DNA from: Primulina eburnea
Taxonomy: Eukaryota > Streptophyta > Magnoliopsida > Lamiales > Gesneriaceae
Reading direction: 5' to 3'
NCBI RefSeq assembly: GCF_022965805.1
Contig: NC_133108.1
Span: forward strand, 39,812,051-39,876,050
Length of the DNA: 64,000 bases
Position numbers and translations under genes: made by a program. Below, piece after piece: positions 11,821-24,991 of the stretch (position 1 is its first letter; each line of letters opens with the position of its first letter). Under the pieces are notes generated by a model, which was not told the origin of the DNA, did no database searches, and worked only from the letters and a program-made list of their open reading frames with translations.

Positions 11821-12936
11821 TATATATATATTCTCTTTATTAAAATTGAGGACATGATAGTAGTCACATAGGAATAACACAAACTTTTCTTCTAACTTTA
11901 CTTTTACATGATACTAATATTATAATTTTGTTTTTTTTTTTTAATTTCAACATACACTTTAGTTTTATTTTTTTTATTTCAAAAATTCAAATATCAATTT
12001 AGTCCTTCCATAATTTTTCAAGTTTCATTTTAGTCTATCGATAATAATAAAAAAGACTGTACATACATGCATCGCGTATACAGAGTAACTAGTATATATA
12101 GCAGCCCCGTCATTGGCCATCTAATGCTGGAAATATTGCGAAGTTTGACTCTCGTTTCTAGAGAAAGAATATGAGCATAATGTAACTTATATAATTTTTT
12201 GTATTTTTTTAATTGGAGCATGTCGACCTTTTTTTCCACGAATATTCTAAAAAATTCACGACATATATGAAAATTTTCTTCCAAAAATCCATGTCAACAG
12301 CCGCTTCTGCCAAAAAAAAAAAAAAAGTTCTAAAATAAAAAATATTACAAGTTACATGATTAAAAATACAAATCCACTGTCAACATTACCAAAAATAGGA
12401 AAAAAATAAAAATTATATAATTAAGAACACAAATTATTATTAACACCATCAAAAATAATTTTTTTTAAATATATTACACGAACAAAAATATCATTATCCT
12501 TCTTCAACCAAATATTATTATTTTTTAAAGCTAAGTTACGGTTGATTCCATCCTACATGTAGGGACACTACTCCGTGATAGAATCAAAGACCCAAATTTA
12601 GTCACACATACATGAGGTTCACAATTTTTTTTAAAATCATATATGTTTGTGAATTTTGTCAATCTAAACCATGTGAAGACAGCCTTAAGTTGACCTTGTC
12701 CACAAGTTGTGATAGACAAATACAAATGGCTGACTTAACGCGTGCATGTTTCACGGCAAATAATGAATCTATTTGTTAGGTCGCAATGCTATTTTTTTAT
12801 GATACAAATTAATTGAATCACGAATACACACACATATTTTTAGTGAATCTAAGATCGAACAAGAATCATTGATTTGTTATTTATTTTAATTTAACCGAAA
12901 CAATAATAAAAAATACGTCGAATTGTAACCGTGTTA
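11821..12936. other. gene-free AT-rich stretch
   Basis: Poly-A/T rich with no gene found. Short minus-strand open frames at 12030-12284 and 12531-12725 show no domain or convincing splice signals. Confidence 0.4.
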
Positions 12937-13627
12937 AGAGTATACATGATAAGATAAACACGTGATATATAATATAAGGATAAGTTAAGGATAAATAAGA
13001 TGTAGGACATTATATTTAATATTTGGTATGATTTTAATAAGAGTGATTAAATTTATATATTAGATTGTAATGACAAAATTAACCTTATCATAATAAATTT
13101 TATAATTTCAAAGTTGTTGCTTGAGTTCATATTTTTTATCTGTTCATGTGCCGATAGTACTTACATCATATATTTATTTTTACCTAATTTTATATATTAT
13201 ATAATATGATAATTGAGCCCTTGATTTTGTGAGTCAAGTCAAATATAAATTTTTAAGGTTAATCGAGTGATACTAATAATTTTATTGAGATTTATAAAAA
13301 TTATTTATATAATTAGCTCGAATTCATTTATATAATTATCATATTATATAATATATAAAATAAATAAAATATTTATTTGATTTTAATTTCTACCTACTAA
13401 CATAGATTTATAAAAAAACATTTATAAATTTAGGGTAATTAAGTCATTTATAGTGTATTTTATCATTAAATTTAAATTATCACACCTTCTATTAGGGATA
13501 TTTTATCCTTCTAAAAAATTATTTATCAAGGGCCATGATATTATCATGAGCTTTTTAAAAAGGTACCAAACATGGGATAAAGATGATTATTTATCAATCT
13601 CTCTTATCCCATGTACCGAACTATGCC
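12937..13627 (-). mobile_element. Harbinger-like MITE, copy B, inverted
   Basis: Read on the minus strand, this copy follows copy A (10099-10800) almost from end to end, starting GGCATAGTTCGGTACATGGG at 13627. Its other end has lost the outer part of the inverted repeat (about 12 bases). TAA follows at 13628. It is 691 bp and has no coding capacity. Confidence 0.85.
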
Positions 13628-13774
13628 TAAATATATAATATTTAGTTTAGACTATTCAAATTACTTGACTTCTATAAATTAAATATAAGCATTGTTTTTA
13701 TCTTTTAATTAAAATGTTCAAAATTTACAATATTATAGTATATAATTATTAAATCTTTAAAGTTAATGAGTATG

Positions 13775-13900
13775 TATCTTGTGAGACGGTCTCGTGAGAT
13801 GAGTCAACTATATCCATATTTATAATAAAAAAACAATACATTTGACATAAATAATAATATTTTTTTACGAATGACCCGTGAGATCGTCTCACAAGAGTTT
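13775..13900. repeat. GAGACGGTCTCAC foldback repeat, shortened copy
   Basis: Ends TTGTGAGACGGTCTCGTGAG and GAGATCGTCTCACAAGAG enclose a shortened centre of about 90 bp. Confidence 0.75.
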
Positions 13901-14585
13901 TTGTGAAGTTTAATTATTTTGAATATTTATTCGAAAATCTCGTTAAGATTATTTTAATTTTTCTACGACTAAGAATTTAAGGAAAAATATTTTTTTTTGT
14001 AAACTAACTATTATTTTTGTTTTGATCAACTTTATAGTTATTCAAATTCTGATTTTGATAAACCAAAATTTAATTTCCAACTATTTTGGTCATATTGCCG
14101 GAGTCACATTAGAATTGTCAGCAATTTTCGATATCATGTCATGATTTTTCTGTATGGCATTAACAATTCTGGTGTCAAGTCAATATTCATGCGAATTATG
14201 ACCACTCGCCAAAGAAAATCAAAGTCATTGCATTAAAACCAAAATTGAAGTACTCAATATGCTAAAACCAAAACGAGACAATCAGTGAACCAAAAAAATT
14301 ATTTTCCCACAATCCAAACTGTTTCAAACAACAAATGTATCAAAACCAAAACTACTAGAAATTAATCAAACCATGTGAAAATAGTTTAATTTTAATATTT
14401 AATTTTTTTATTAATTCCAACTGTCTAGTCCAAAATTAAAAATCATGCCAGGCCTACTCCCTCATTTAATTGCTCTATATATATATTTTTACCATATTTG
14501 GTCGATATAACAGTTTTTATAAATCCAACAGTAATATACAATATGGTGCACATAATTTTTTTATGGAACGTGAATATATTAATGA

Positions 14586-14765
14586 GTAGGTTTTTTGTGA
14601 GACGATCTCATGAATTTTTATCTAGACGAGTCAACCCTATCGATATTCACAATAAAAAGTAATACTGTTAGCATAACAAATAATATTTTTTCATAGATGA
14701 CCCAAATAAGAGATGTATCTCACAAAATACGACCCGTAGAGACCGTCTCACATAAATTTTTGTCA
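14586..14765 (-). repeat. GAGACGGTCTCAC foldback repeat, inverted copy
   Basis: The internal order is reversed relative to copy 1: GAGTCAACCCTATCGATATTC first, then AAAAAGTAATACTGTTAGC, then GACCCAAATAAGAGATG and finally GAGACCGTCTCACATAAA. It sits about 120 bp upstream of the likely transcript start of the GT14 gene. Confidence 0.8.
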
Positions 14766-14879
14766 AATAATATATACGAAAAAGATTTAATTCTAAATTT
14801 GAATAATTTATTCAAAATAAAATAAATTGATTTAATTAATTAATGAGTGGAATTGAAATTGTAAAAATCGCCGGCTGAG

Positions 14880-16362
14880 TCCAATCTTCATTTTGGACAA
14901 ACGTTTACCGTTCAACGCTCCATACATACAAATAGTCTCACACACAAAAACACGCACAAGAACTTGGAATTCTCCATCTCCAAATCCCATTCCCCAATCC
15001 CTCCATCGATAATAATCAATCTACATTTGTTTCCGAATCATACAAAAACCTCGTACACATCTGTATTCCATCCCATTTTCGTGGATTTGTATACAGATTG
15101 TTATTTTTGTGTAGATTGATATCTACATGTGTTGGTGTCCGTTTACCATGTACGCAGTCTCTCTCTGATCGGTTCTATCGTTTGCTCGATATGCCCTAGA
15201 TCCCATTTATACATACTTTAATTATATATATACATACAGACGTATACATATAGACAGATCGTTTGGTCTTCGAGGTTGTGCTGCCTGCCAGATCTCTGTC
15301 TCAGCTCTGTTAGTGGTCAATCAATCCAGGTATTGCTCATTGAATTCGGCATGAAAAACCGTGTTTAGAGATGGGTACGTGTTTATGTCTATGCGCGAGC
15401 GTATTTTACGGTGTGGGTTACTGGTTGTCTTGTTGTTGTTATTGATTTTTGGTGGGAAGGGGGGGGGGGGTGTTCATTTAATGCTTCTGCGGATGATACA
15501 TTTATGCGCGTCTACGTGTTTATGTCGTGTTTTTCGTGTTTGTATGCGTATGCCGTTTGGGCGTTTAGGGAGCTTGAATGTATAAGTGTAAAGTTTGTTT
15601 TGTTGGATAAATCTATTGCAGTGTTTGTCGTGCGTATGCATGGACTTGGGTTGTTATTTCAAGAGGTCTGCGATTTTTGGATTTGATTCAGTTCCTTTTT
15701 TTTTTTTTACTTTTTGGTTAACCTTTTTTCCTCGAACTTTCTTTTTTTATTAGTAATTTTCAGGGTTTTCATAATTGGGGCGGCTTAGGAAATTAAATCT
15801 TCCATTTTTTAGTATTATTCTGCACTTTGATTAAATTTGCAGTGATCCCGACCGGTTTCTAAGGTTGGGGTCTTTTTCTCATGCTGATGATTTGGGACAT
15901 ATTCTGATCTGTCGCTCATAATGATTGGAAAGTCTGGGGAACATTTTTGTTTTGCTAAAATATGATATCCAAAGACTTCAACTTAATGATCGGGTGTCTT
16001 TCTTTTTCTTTTCCTTTTGTTATTTCGTTGCATATTCAAACTGCAATTTTTTGTTTTTAAGTAAAATTAGAAACTTTTTGGATAATTGACTTCTATTTTC
16101 TTTTCATCACCAAGATGGATCAACGCCAGACTTTGAGAGACTGATCACGTCTGCATTAAAGCTAATGAAATTATTTGATCTTCACACAACAGGATATTGT
16201 TTGAGTACATCTGTCTTCTCTGCAGCTTCAGATTCTTTCTGAACCCAGAGTTTCGGAGTTTGTTTTAGGAAGAGAAGAAAAGATTACACTGGTGCATTTT
16301 GGACTTTAGAGTGGAACAATATAAAATATTGTTGGGATTGACCTGTGATGCAACATTCCTAG
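14880..16362 (+). promoter_or_regulatory. 5' UTR of the GT14 gene with a leader intron
   Basis: A C/T-rich leader of about 450 bp ends at a donor (CCAG/GTATTG) after 15329. An acceptor (TTCACACAACAG) ends at 16192, so the leader intron is about 863 bp and the second leader exon is 16193-16362. A second acceptor ending CTGCAG at 16227 is a possible alternative. The intron contains a G-run near 15461-15470. The exact transcript start is not visible. Leader introns of this kind are common in plant genes, but no function is claimed here. Confidence 0.6.
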
Positions 16363-19300
16363 ATGAAGTCAGCTAAGGCATGGCGTCTAGGCATCAAAGG
16401 CATGCATCTATTGCCAGGGCCTCGCCAGCGCAGTCATTTGAAGAAACCAACATGGATTATTGTCCTGGTTTCTTTTGTCAGTTTTTTCTTAGTTTGTGCC
16501 TATATTTATCCACCTCGAAGTGCTGCAGCATGTTATATATTCTCATCCGATGGTTGCAAGGCATTAGAAAAATGGCTCCCACCTGCTCCTGCAAGAGAAC
16601 TCACTGATGATGAAATAGCTTCACGTGTTGTAATTAGAGACATTCTTAACGTTCCGCTTACCGTATCACAGAATCCAAAAATAGCATTCATGTTCCTTAC
16701 ACCAGGGGCATTACCTTTTGAGAAGCTATGGGATAAATTTTTCCAGGTACTATATTTTTCATGCTAAAATACTGGTTTTTATTTATCATTTGCCGCATTT
16801 AAACTTTCGCTACTTAAGTTTTGTACAAATTGTGTCCTTTTGTAGTTATGCTAAGTTTAGATGTAACCATTTGCACGGTCCTGCTGGTGGGATGTGTCCA
16901 TATTGAGCTGCATTGAGACTTTTCATTTTAAGTACACAAAACTCTGAAACCTGTTTAGATACATGGCATTTTTTATCATCTGCATTTGAATTTCTGAAAA
17001 CAGCATAATGATTGAGTAGCTTATGTGTAGATGCATCCATTTGCTTAATTCATGCTAGTGTTTGCAATTATCCCTTTTTCTCTGGCAGTGATTCAAAACT
17101 GTAGCTAGATATGAACTGAATAAAGATATTTTGCACGGTTAGCTTCATCTATATAATGTTTGGTGAAAGCATGCCAAATGCATGCTTAAAAGTGGGATAA
17201 TATGGTAGAGTGAAATCAACTCGATTATCTAGCTTTATCAGTGTTGTGCTGTTTCAAATCATGCCAATGATGTAGTCAAAAAGCTGAAAAATACTCATAT
17301 AATATCTGTTAATTTTTCAGGAGAGGATAGCTCTCCTCACCTTAGGAGCACCACCATTGTTCCTTTAGCTTCAATTTTTAGCACATATCATGTCTTCCAA
17401 AATTTTATACAAGTAAAGGAAATAGAAATACCATAGTATTCTCCATTCACGAGGATATGAATAAGAATTTTTATTATCAACATGAACAATAGCAATAGGT
17501 TGTGACTTAGTCCTTTTTCTTACGTTCTCATCACTTTGATATGTTTTTTTTTTTCGAATTTGAGTGTTAAAAATTAGTAAAACCAATCTCATGAAGTTGG
17601 TACAATCGTATTGAAGAATATTATGCATTAATAATAATGGAATACTTCTATGAAATGTTTGAAGAATGCACAGAAATGTCACATTGAGTGTAAGCCTTTG
17701 CAACCTGTCAAAGAAACTCATCATTTTATTTTTCATTTACTGTACCTGTTTTTATAATGAGGAAATTTATGAATTATTTAAAAAATTCAGTTAGAGATTT
17801 CATTCTACTCACTGAAATGTTTGAGCGATATCAATCCATATTTATATCCACTGAACAGATTTTGTTTTCAAAATAATGTTTCTTTGTCTATAGTAATGCC
17901 TTCCCCAAAATGGAATAAGTTTCTGTGAAGATATAAGAAGAATTGTTTTGGCGACTTTGGAAGCTAAATGCAACAGTGTCTAAAATTTGGAAGGTGATAG
18001 AACTAGAATTTGACACCATGACGTTTGGCAAAATGTTTTTAGCAGAGCATTAGTTGGCATGGATTCTTATTGCCTTCTAGACTTCTGAAATAGAAGGGCT
18101 CCACATGACTCAGGCTTCTTTGTCTTTATCTTTATCTTTCTTCTTTTTAACTGTTGAATCTTATTATGATTTTTGCTTATATAGAATACAAATTTTGGAA
18201 AGCGTGTTCTCTCGGTAAATAATGCCTTTAACTAATAAATTTTGGAAAGAGTTTTCTCTCGGTAAATAATTCCTTTAACTAATTTTTTGAGTCCCCGCTT
18301 ACTCCTTCCCTTTTCTCCAGTATTGTAATTGATGATCTTGTGTTTTTCCCACAATCTTGTACGCGAATTCAGATGGAACCGCTCTTGTGCAGTACTTTTC
18401 GTGTATAGAACTTGAGCATTATAATGTGTCAATGAACAATTGATACAAAAAGGCGCGCAGAAGAATTTTTAAGCTTTTATACTGTTGTGTGAAAAAATAG
18501 TTTAAAACCATGAGTGCCAGTAACTCCCTGCATTCAGCTTTATTTCCAGATTTTTCATTGACAGGTTACCAACTCTAAACCATAGGGTTGAAATAGAGCT
18601 GTAAGGTCATTGCATTTTGATAGGTAGAGTATATTTTTATGTTACATATATAGTATATACCTTGACATTTAGTGGGATCAAAACAAATTGGGACCATACA
18701 AATATTGACTTTATTATTAAAAGTAAGGAGGTAAGGAGAGAGATTTCTCAAGTGCATCAAATTCGAAAAGGAATAACATAATTATGATATTTTGATAGGC
18801 AAGAAATCGTTTCTTGATTATTCTGTAGGTTAACTAAAAGTTTACGTGGCAAACCCTTCGTCCACAATATTGAAACCACTAAAATCTTGTGCAAACTGAA
18901 GAATCTGGTAAAATCTTTTAGTTGAATGATGAGCTTGTGAACATTCTTTTTATTTTATCCCTGTGTTTTGCTGGTTTTATTCACACCATTTGATGATATG
19001 ACAATTGTTATTATTCAATTTGGACAATTTTATTTAAATTTTTCCCCATTTCCGTTTATTGTCAGGGCCATGAAGGTAGATTCTCTGTATACGTGCACGC
19101 TTCCAAGGATAAACCTTTGCATTTTAGTCGTAATTTTATTAATCGGGAAATACGCAGTGGCGAGGTTTGTTTTCATTTCTTTACTCAGACATGTTCAATG
19201 AAATTGAAAAACTATACATGTTTTTGGATTGTGCTTGCATCAAGTTTCAAGCTTTACAAGTTAGAGTTATTTTAGTACAAGATTAAACATGAAAACATGT

Positions 19301-22300
19301 TTTTAGTTTCGATTATAATTTTAATTATATCTAGTTAATCAATAAAACACAAAGTCATAAACATACAAAATCTGTGGAAGTGGTAGAAACAAATGTTTGT
19401 TCATGCATGGTTTCACACATTCTAGGCTCCAAGTCTGTATTCAATGCTTATTTAACAATTTAAAGAATTTAAAGGTCGCTAAAAAGTTCAAAATCTCTTC
19501 TTAACATGTACAACACAATTCAATTCTTACTGAAATTTATGCTTTTGAAATATGGGTTTTAGATATGCTCCGAACATGTTATATTTTACAGATTTGAAAA
19601 TATTATCAATGTCACTTATTAGTGTTAGATTATTTGTGGTGGTCCTAGTGATTTTCAGTAACTTCTTTGTTACAGTTCTTACATTTGTAACTACAATAGC
19701 CCTTCTTCCCAAATCACTAGTTTAAATTATATGTCATTATTGAATTTATTGTTTAATTTGCTCTCTTTTGCCAATTGGACAATATTTTTCCTTTTTTGGA
19801 AACTGAGATTATATTACGGTTCATAAAATGACAATTATTTTCTCAAAAGTGCCCTTACATAAAAGCAATGAACTGATTAACTATCACTACATTTGAGGGC
19901 ATGGTCTAAGGATCCACCCAAAGAACAAATCATTGACTTTTCTATCCTTATCTTAAACCTTTGTGCCCATTCAAAATTGCACTTTTGATGGAGATTCGTA
20001 AACCAGTCCTTTCGATTAATGGTTCATAATTGCAGGTAGAATGGGGAACAATTTCGATGGTTGATGCGGAAAGGCGGCTTATAGCAAATGCACTAAAAGA
20101 TCAAGACAACCAGCACTTTGTATTACTTTCTGACAGGTTGTAAAATAATGTCTGTAAAAGTTTTCGTTGCAAACTTGTGACTAAAGTACAAAATTTTGTA
20201 CTGATTGAGAATTTCTTGACTGCAGTTGCATACCCCTTCATGATTTTGATTATGTGTACAAGTATCTCATGCGAGCAAACATTAGCTTCATAGACAGGTA
20301 AATCAACTATTTCTGTTTTTGCTTTTTTAGCTTATCATATCAACATTTTACTCCAGCGAGGCATGTAGGATATGCTCGATAAATTTGTAGCTCAAGTAGC
20401 AACTACGTAACTGATAAGAACTGAAGCTTAACATTAGATTGAGCAGATAATGCTTTTCGCTTTTCAAGATTTTAACGTTACAGTGAAAACAGAGAAAGAA
20501 TTTAGGTTGTTTTGGTTGAAGTGATTGTTGAAATGAGCTTACCAAGCCAATACAAAGTTAATCAATGTAAAATTTTCTAAAAACATAATTAATGTGTAAC
20601 TACAGTTTATTTCATGTATGTGAGTATGCTTCCAAAAGCTTTACATATAAAGCCTCAACTTCAGTATGTTGTTAAGCTAGCATCCCGTGAAATGATCTAT
20701 AAGCTCATGCCTTGTTTTCTGCAGTTTTGAGGATCCTGGACCTCATGGAAATGGCAGGTACATTGAACATATGTTACCCGAAGTCGAGAAGAAAGATTTT
20801 CGAAAGGGTGCACAGGTGTGGCTCACATTTGATACAGTTCATTTTATTTAAATAAAATGATATAGTGGCATCTCATCTGATTCCTAAATTTTTAGTATAA
20901 AATATTGGGGAATAAGTGGAGGGATCCCTGTTGTAGACAACTACAATTATTATACTGCTTGAGGTTTCTTTTACATCGAGAATTTTTCCAGTTTATCCCT
21001 TTTTATGAAATCTGAATGTTGATGTCTAGTTACATTAATGTTAACACTCTGCTCTCAATTTCTTTAGTTTGTTTTGTAATATTGCTTTTCTTTTGTTGTT
21101 CTATTCAGTGGTTCACGATGAAACGGCAGCATGCTATTATAGTTATGGCTGACAGACTCTACTACACAAAATTCAGGGATTACTGCAGGGTTGGTTCAAA
21201 TTTTTTCTTGCAATTTAAAACTTCAATTTTATTCCATCACAATTTTGATTAATAGCGTATGTACACATTTTTGAGGTCACTTTCCCAATTGCAAGGGCAC
21301 GGATTAGTTGTTGGGCATACTGATTACTCTACTTTGATTTACATTTTCTGAGCAAACTATAATTTACCATGTGGTGGCTTAAGGATTACCAAGTATTGTC
21401 ACTAAAGCTGTAATTACACTTAAATACCTCAATGACTTGTTCTTCACTGTAGGAGACAATGGAAAAAGTAATTATCTTATGAAAGCATTCACATGAAATG
21501 TCGATGTTTCAGGATTAAATTTTACTTGAATGAACTGACATTTCTCTAGAACAAAATTATATATCATAAACGTATATATCATAAATGGTTGTGAATATGG
21601 AATTCTGCTTAATGTTAAGGCTAGGAGGATGTGAAGATGGCTTCTTATTGTTAAAAGCTTGGAAACTAACTTGCCTATATATGTTTTTTTTTTCACAATA
21701 TAAATTTGAAGATGATGTATGCAGCTGAACCCAGACCAGATTTGGATAAGACATGACCTCAGTGTTTGCTCATGATTTACTTGTGGTTTTGCCCATTTTT
21801 GGATATTTTCATGGGCTTGGTGTAATTTAAGAAGCTCCGCTAATGATACGACACTCTGCATTAAAAAAATGGTTTAATATACCAAACAGCAAGCCTTTTA
21901 TTACTTACATCCCTGAAACCTCATACGTATCCCTATTTTACGAAGCATTATTTCATTCAGTAAAGGAGATATGTGGATCGCTTGGCTCATGGATCTTTTA
22001 TGTGTTTTGCCTCTTTCTCACTGCTACCAAGAACTTTTACCTTTAGATTGTTTATCCAAATTTGAATTGTAATAATTTCTTTCTATTGCTTTTGTCTATT
22101 GTCGTATAGTGAAATAGAAATTTACTATTCGGAGTCATTTCTTTTTATTGAACAGCCTGGAATGGAGGGTTCCCGCAACTGCTACTCTGATGAGCACTAT
22201 TTACCAACATTTTTCTCTGTGAGACTCATATTTTTTATTTTTAAGTTTCTAAAATGTCTTTCTATCTTGTCCCTCCAATTCTCGCATTTGTTTAACTAAT

Positions 22301-23184
22301 TATATTTTCCTCCTCTTTTTAGATGCTTGATCCTGCAGGGATCTCGAACTGGTCCGTAACACATGTTGATTGGTCAGAAGGGAAGTGGCATCCGAAATCA
22401 TACGAAGCACAAGATATTACCATTGAGCTAATGAGAAACATCACGGTATGACTCTTTTCGGAGCTTTTGCGTCAATTGTAGCCCTACCTTCCATATATCT
22501 CTCCCAGTCATTTTTGCACTTCTTGTTTACATGTGTGTTATGATACACATACTTTGAAGGATCCTGATAGAATTATGTTCCAAGTTGTAGATTGATTATA
22601 CTCTCATCTTGATCATCTTAAATTTTTTATGGGCTGCAACTTTTCTACTGAATTTAATTTGGATCAGATAATTTAGCCTTGAGTACAAAATATTTCTTCT
22701 TATGTCGAGTTCTTATCTCTGAGTTGACTAATATTATGACCTGCAACTTCCAATTTTGTTTTTGCAGTCTATCGCAGACAGTGTCCATGTCACTAGCGAC
22801 GAAAAGGTTAGTATGGTTCAGCTGAACTTTGCCAAAGTTTTTCTTATGTGATGGATCCAGAAGGAGGGTAAGAGGGGCAGTTATTCCTGATCCCTCTTAG
22901 ATTCTCTCATATGAATCATGTATTATTTATGCATAAACTATAATTCAACTCTTATACTTTTCAAGTTTTAGTTTCGCTCCCTACTGCATCTTCTGGCTCC
23001 TTTATCGGTTGTGCAGTGTCAACATTCTTATGGAAACTGTTCTTATGTACTGCAGAAAGAAGTTCAAATCAGACCTTGTGTTCTTCATGGAGATCAACAG
23101 CCGTGTTATTTATTTGCGAGGAAATTTTTGCCTGAAACTCTAAATAATTTGATGCAACTGTTCCCTAATTACACATCTATTTGA
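16363..23184 (+). CDS. GT14 (core-2/I-branching, BC10-like) glycosyltransferase
   Basis: Ten coding exons, all GT-AG and in phase: 16363-16746, 19066-19164, 20036-20136, 20226-20297, 20725-20815, 21109-21189, 22156-22218, 22323-22445, 22768-22806, 23056-23184. Together they give 393 residues, normal for the plant GT14 (DUF266) family. Residues 1-30 are basic and cytosolic, 31-49 form one membrane anchor (WIIVLVSFVSFFLVCAYIY) and the rest faces the Golgi lumen, so this is a type II protein. Family landmarks in order are PKIAFMFLTPGALPFEKLWD, GRFSVYVHASKDKP, HFVLLSDS, SFEDPGPHGNGRY, KGAQWFTMKRQHA, DEHYLPTFF, NWSVTHVDWSEGKWHP and PCYLFARKF. These proteins transfer a sugar in the secretory pathway; rice BC10 affects cell-wall composition, but the substrate of this one is unknown. 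The ATG at 16363 is the first in the frame and precedes the anchor. No lesion is seen. Introns are large (the first is 2.3 kb). Confidence 0.93.
18190..18284. repeat. 47-bp tandem duplication in GT14 intron 1
   Basis: Two copies of a unit containing TTTTGGAAAG, TTCTCTCGGTAAATAAT and CCTTTAACTAAT start at about 18190 and 18237, differing at a few bases. Confidence 0.85.
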
Positions 23185-24526
23185 CCGCTCGAATACCAAT
23201 TCTTTGGTCTGATTCAATTGTTGTATTCGATCCCCTTCGCCTCCATTTATCGTGCAGCTTCCGATGTTTGTAAAGATCCTTGCCTCGCGTGCTCCACAAC
23301 AAGGCTTATATTTCTCAAGGGAAAGGCAACTGGCAGAGACTGGAAGCGAAGAAAAGGCCGACTTTGCCTGGGAACATTGTTTAATTTAATTGATGACTTA
23401 TTTTTTCCCCTCCATCTGTGATATTTATGTCTACATTCTGATTTTGGGATTCTGAGAGTTATGGGGACTTACAGCTGTGCTGTTAGGATGATCATTGTAG
23501 AATTTGATTATAAAGTTGCTAAAGCAGCCAGCATTTTTTAAACAATTTTGTTTTGCGTAATTTAATTTAATTTTCTTGCATCAGTTTCTCTTGATTATAG
23601 TGATATTTACAGACACTTGAACTTATTTAGTTACTTTGGATTTTATCGTTTAGTTCTTCAAATGTATACCGAATTTGGTTTCCTATTTGATCCTTGGGTT
23701 GCTTTCGAAATGGTTATTATTACTAAGCACACATGATATGTGTATAAACCATAACTATTTCACATATGAATCATGATGATTAATATATCGAGTTGAATCA
23801 TGTTTTTAATTATTACTTTGATAAGGATAATATAAGTATATTAAATATGTGATTCATAGAGATAATATATAATTTTTTTGAATTTTTAGTAAAGATTAGA
23901 TATTGTATTTACGAGTAAATTATATGAAAAAACGACTTATAAAATGAATAAAATATTTTCATAAAAAAATTTGTTTTCAAACTATGTTCACAAAAACAAT
24001 AACTATAAATGAACAGGAACAACTAGGTAATATTTAAATGCGTGACCCTAATAGATACAAGTCTTTTTAAATTCACGTTTAAACCATTATTAATAATCTT
24101 AAACTGAACTTGACAATTTCAATGTTACTGAATTGATTCTTGAAGTAATTAGAATTTGAAATAAAATTAGTTAACTAATGATAATAGTATTGTAAATTTT
24201 GATACTTCGTGTTAATTATCATATGTAACTAATTGAAAAAAAAAACATATTTTTTTAATTTTAAAATAAGATTTGGACTACTAAAATTTTTCTCATATCT
24301 TTCTTATCATATTGTTTTCTTTTGTTATTTGTATATCTCTCAGTAATGCATATATTTTATTATAATATTCAATTATTACAATCTTTTTTGACAATAAATG
24401 ATATGCAATTTTTTATTTACAATGTTGTTTGATTATTATTCTCTTTCATGTAAATTGACAACAATTTCTACTGGATGCTTTTACTTTTTTAGTAACCTTT
24501 AATTTATTAGACACTTATACTTGATA
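23185..24526. other. GT14 3' UTR, then gene-free AT-rich DNA
   Basis: The first few hundred bases after the stop at 23184 are likely 3' UTR. An open frame at 23218-23421 is not supported by any domain. Beyond about 23700 the sequence is plain AT-rich DNA. Confidence 0.45.
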
Positions 24527-24657
24527 ACATATGTAATGCCCGAGATTTTACGTCGTGTTAAATTACGATTATAGATTTTAATCGAGACGATTATGAAGGG
24601 CTAACCGAAACACGAAATGAGATCAAGTGTGAAAATTGATGTGCGAGAACAGAAGGA

Positions 24658-24868
24658 TTGGCGCACATGCGCGACTATATGCGCGCACATGCGCGGGGGG
24701 TTCCAGTAGGGTTGGCGCACATGCGCGACCTAAACTCACGCACATGCGCGAGACAACCCGAGAGGGGGCTATTTTGGAGCAGAAGCCTCGCGCATATGCG
24801 CCGAATAGGGCGCGCATATGCGCGAGTCACGCACATGCGCGGAAAGTGGCCGCGCATATGCGCGAGAC
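24658..24868. repeat. clustered GCGCATATGCGC / GCGCACATGCGC palindromes in the LTR
   Basis: About nine copies of a 12-14 bp near-palindrome (GCGCACATGCGCG or CGCGCATATGCGCG) are spaced 10-40 bp apart in the 5' third of the LTR, where the U3 promoter region would be. The overlapping open frames on both strands are products of this repeat. Confidence 0.85.
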
Positions 24869-24911
24869 GTGTGCTACAAAGAGTAAGCCACTCGTCCTTT
24901 GCATTTACGTG

Positions 24912-24912
<1 letters not shown>

Positions 24913-24990
<78 letters not shown>
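24913..24990. repeat. long (TA)n microsatellite, about 39 units
   Basis: An uninterrupted TA run seen directly. The alternating Tyr-Ile reading frames it creates on both strands are not genes. Confidence 0.97.

Positions 24991-24991
<1 letters not shown>

Noticed and set aside
15361..15686. Cys/Met/Val-rich frames near the GT14 leader
   Set aside because: They lie in the leader intron and contain a G-run; no recognisable protein.
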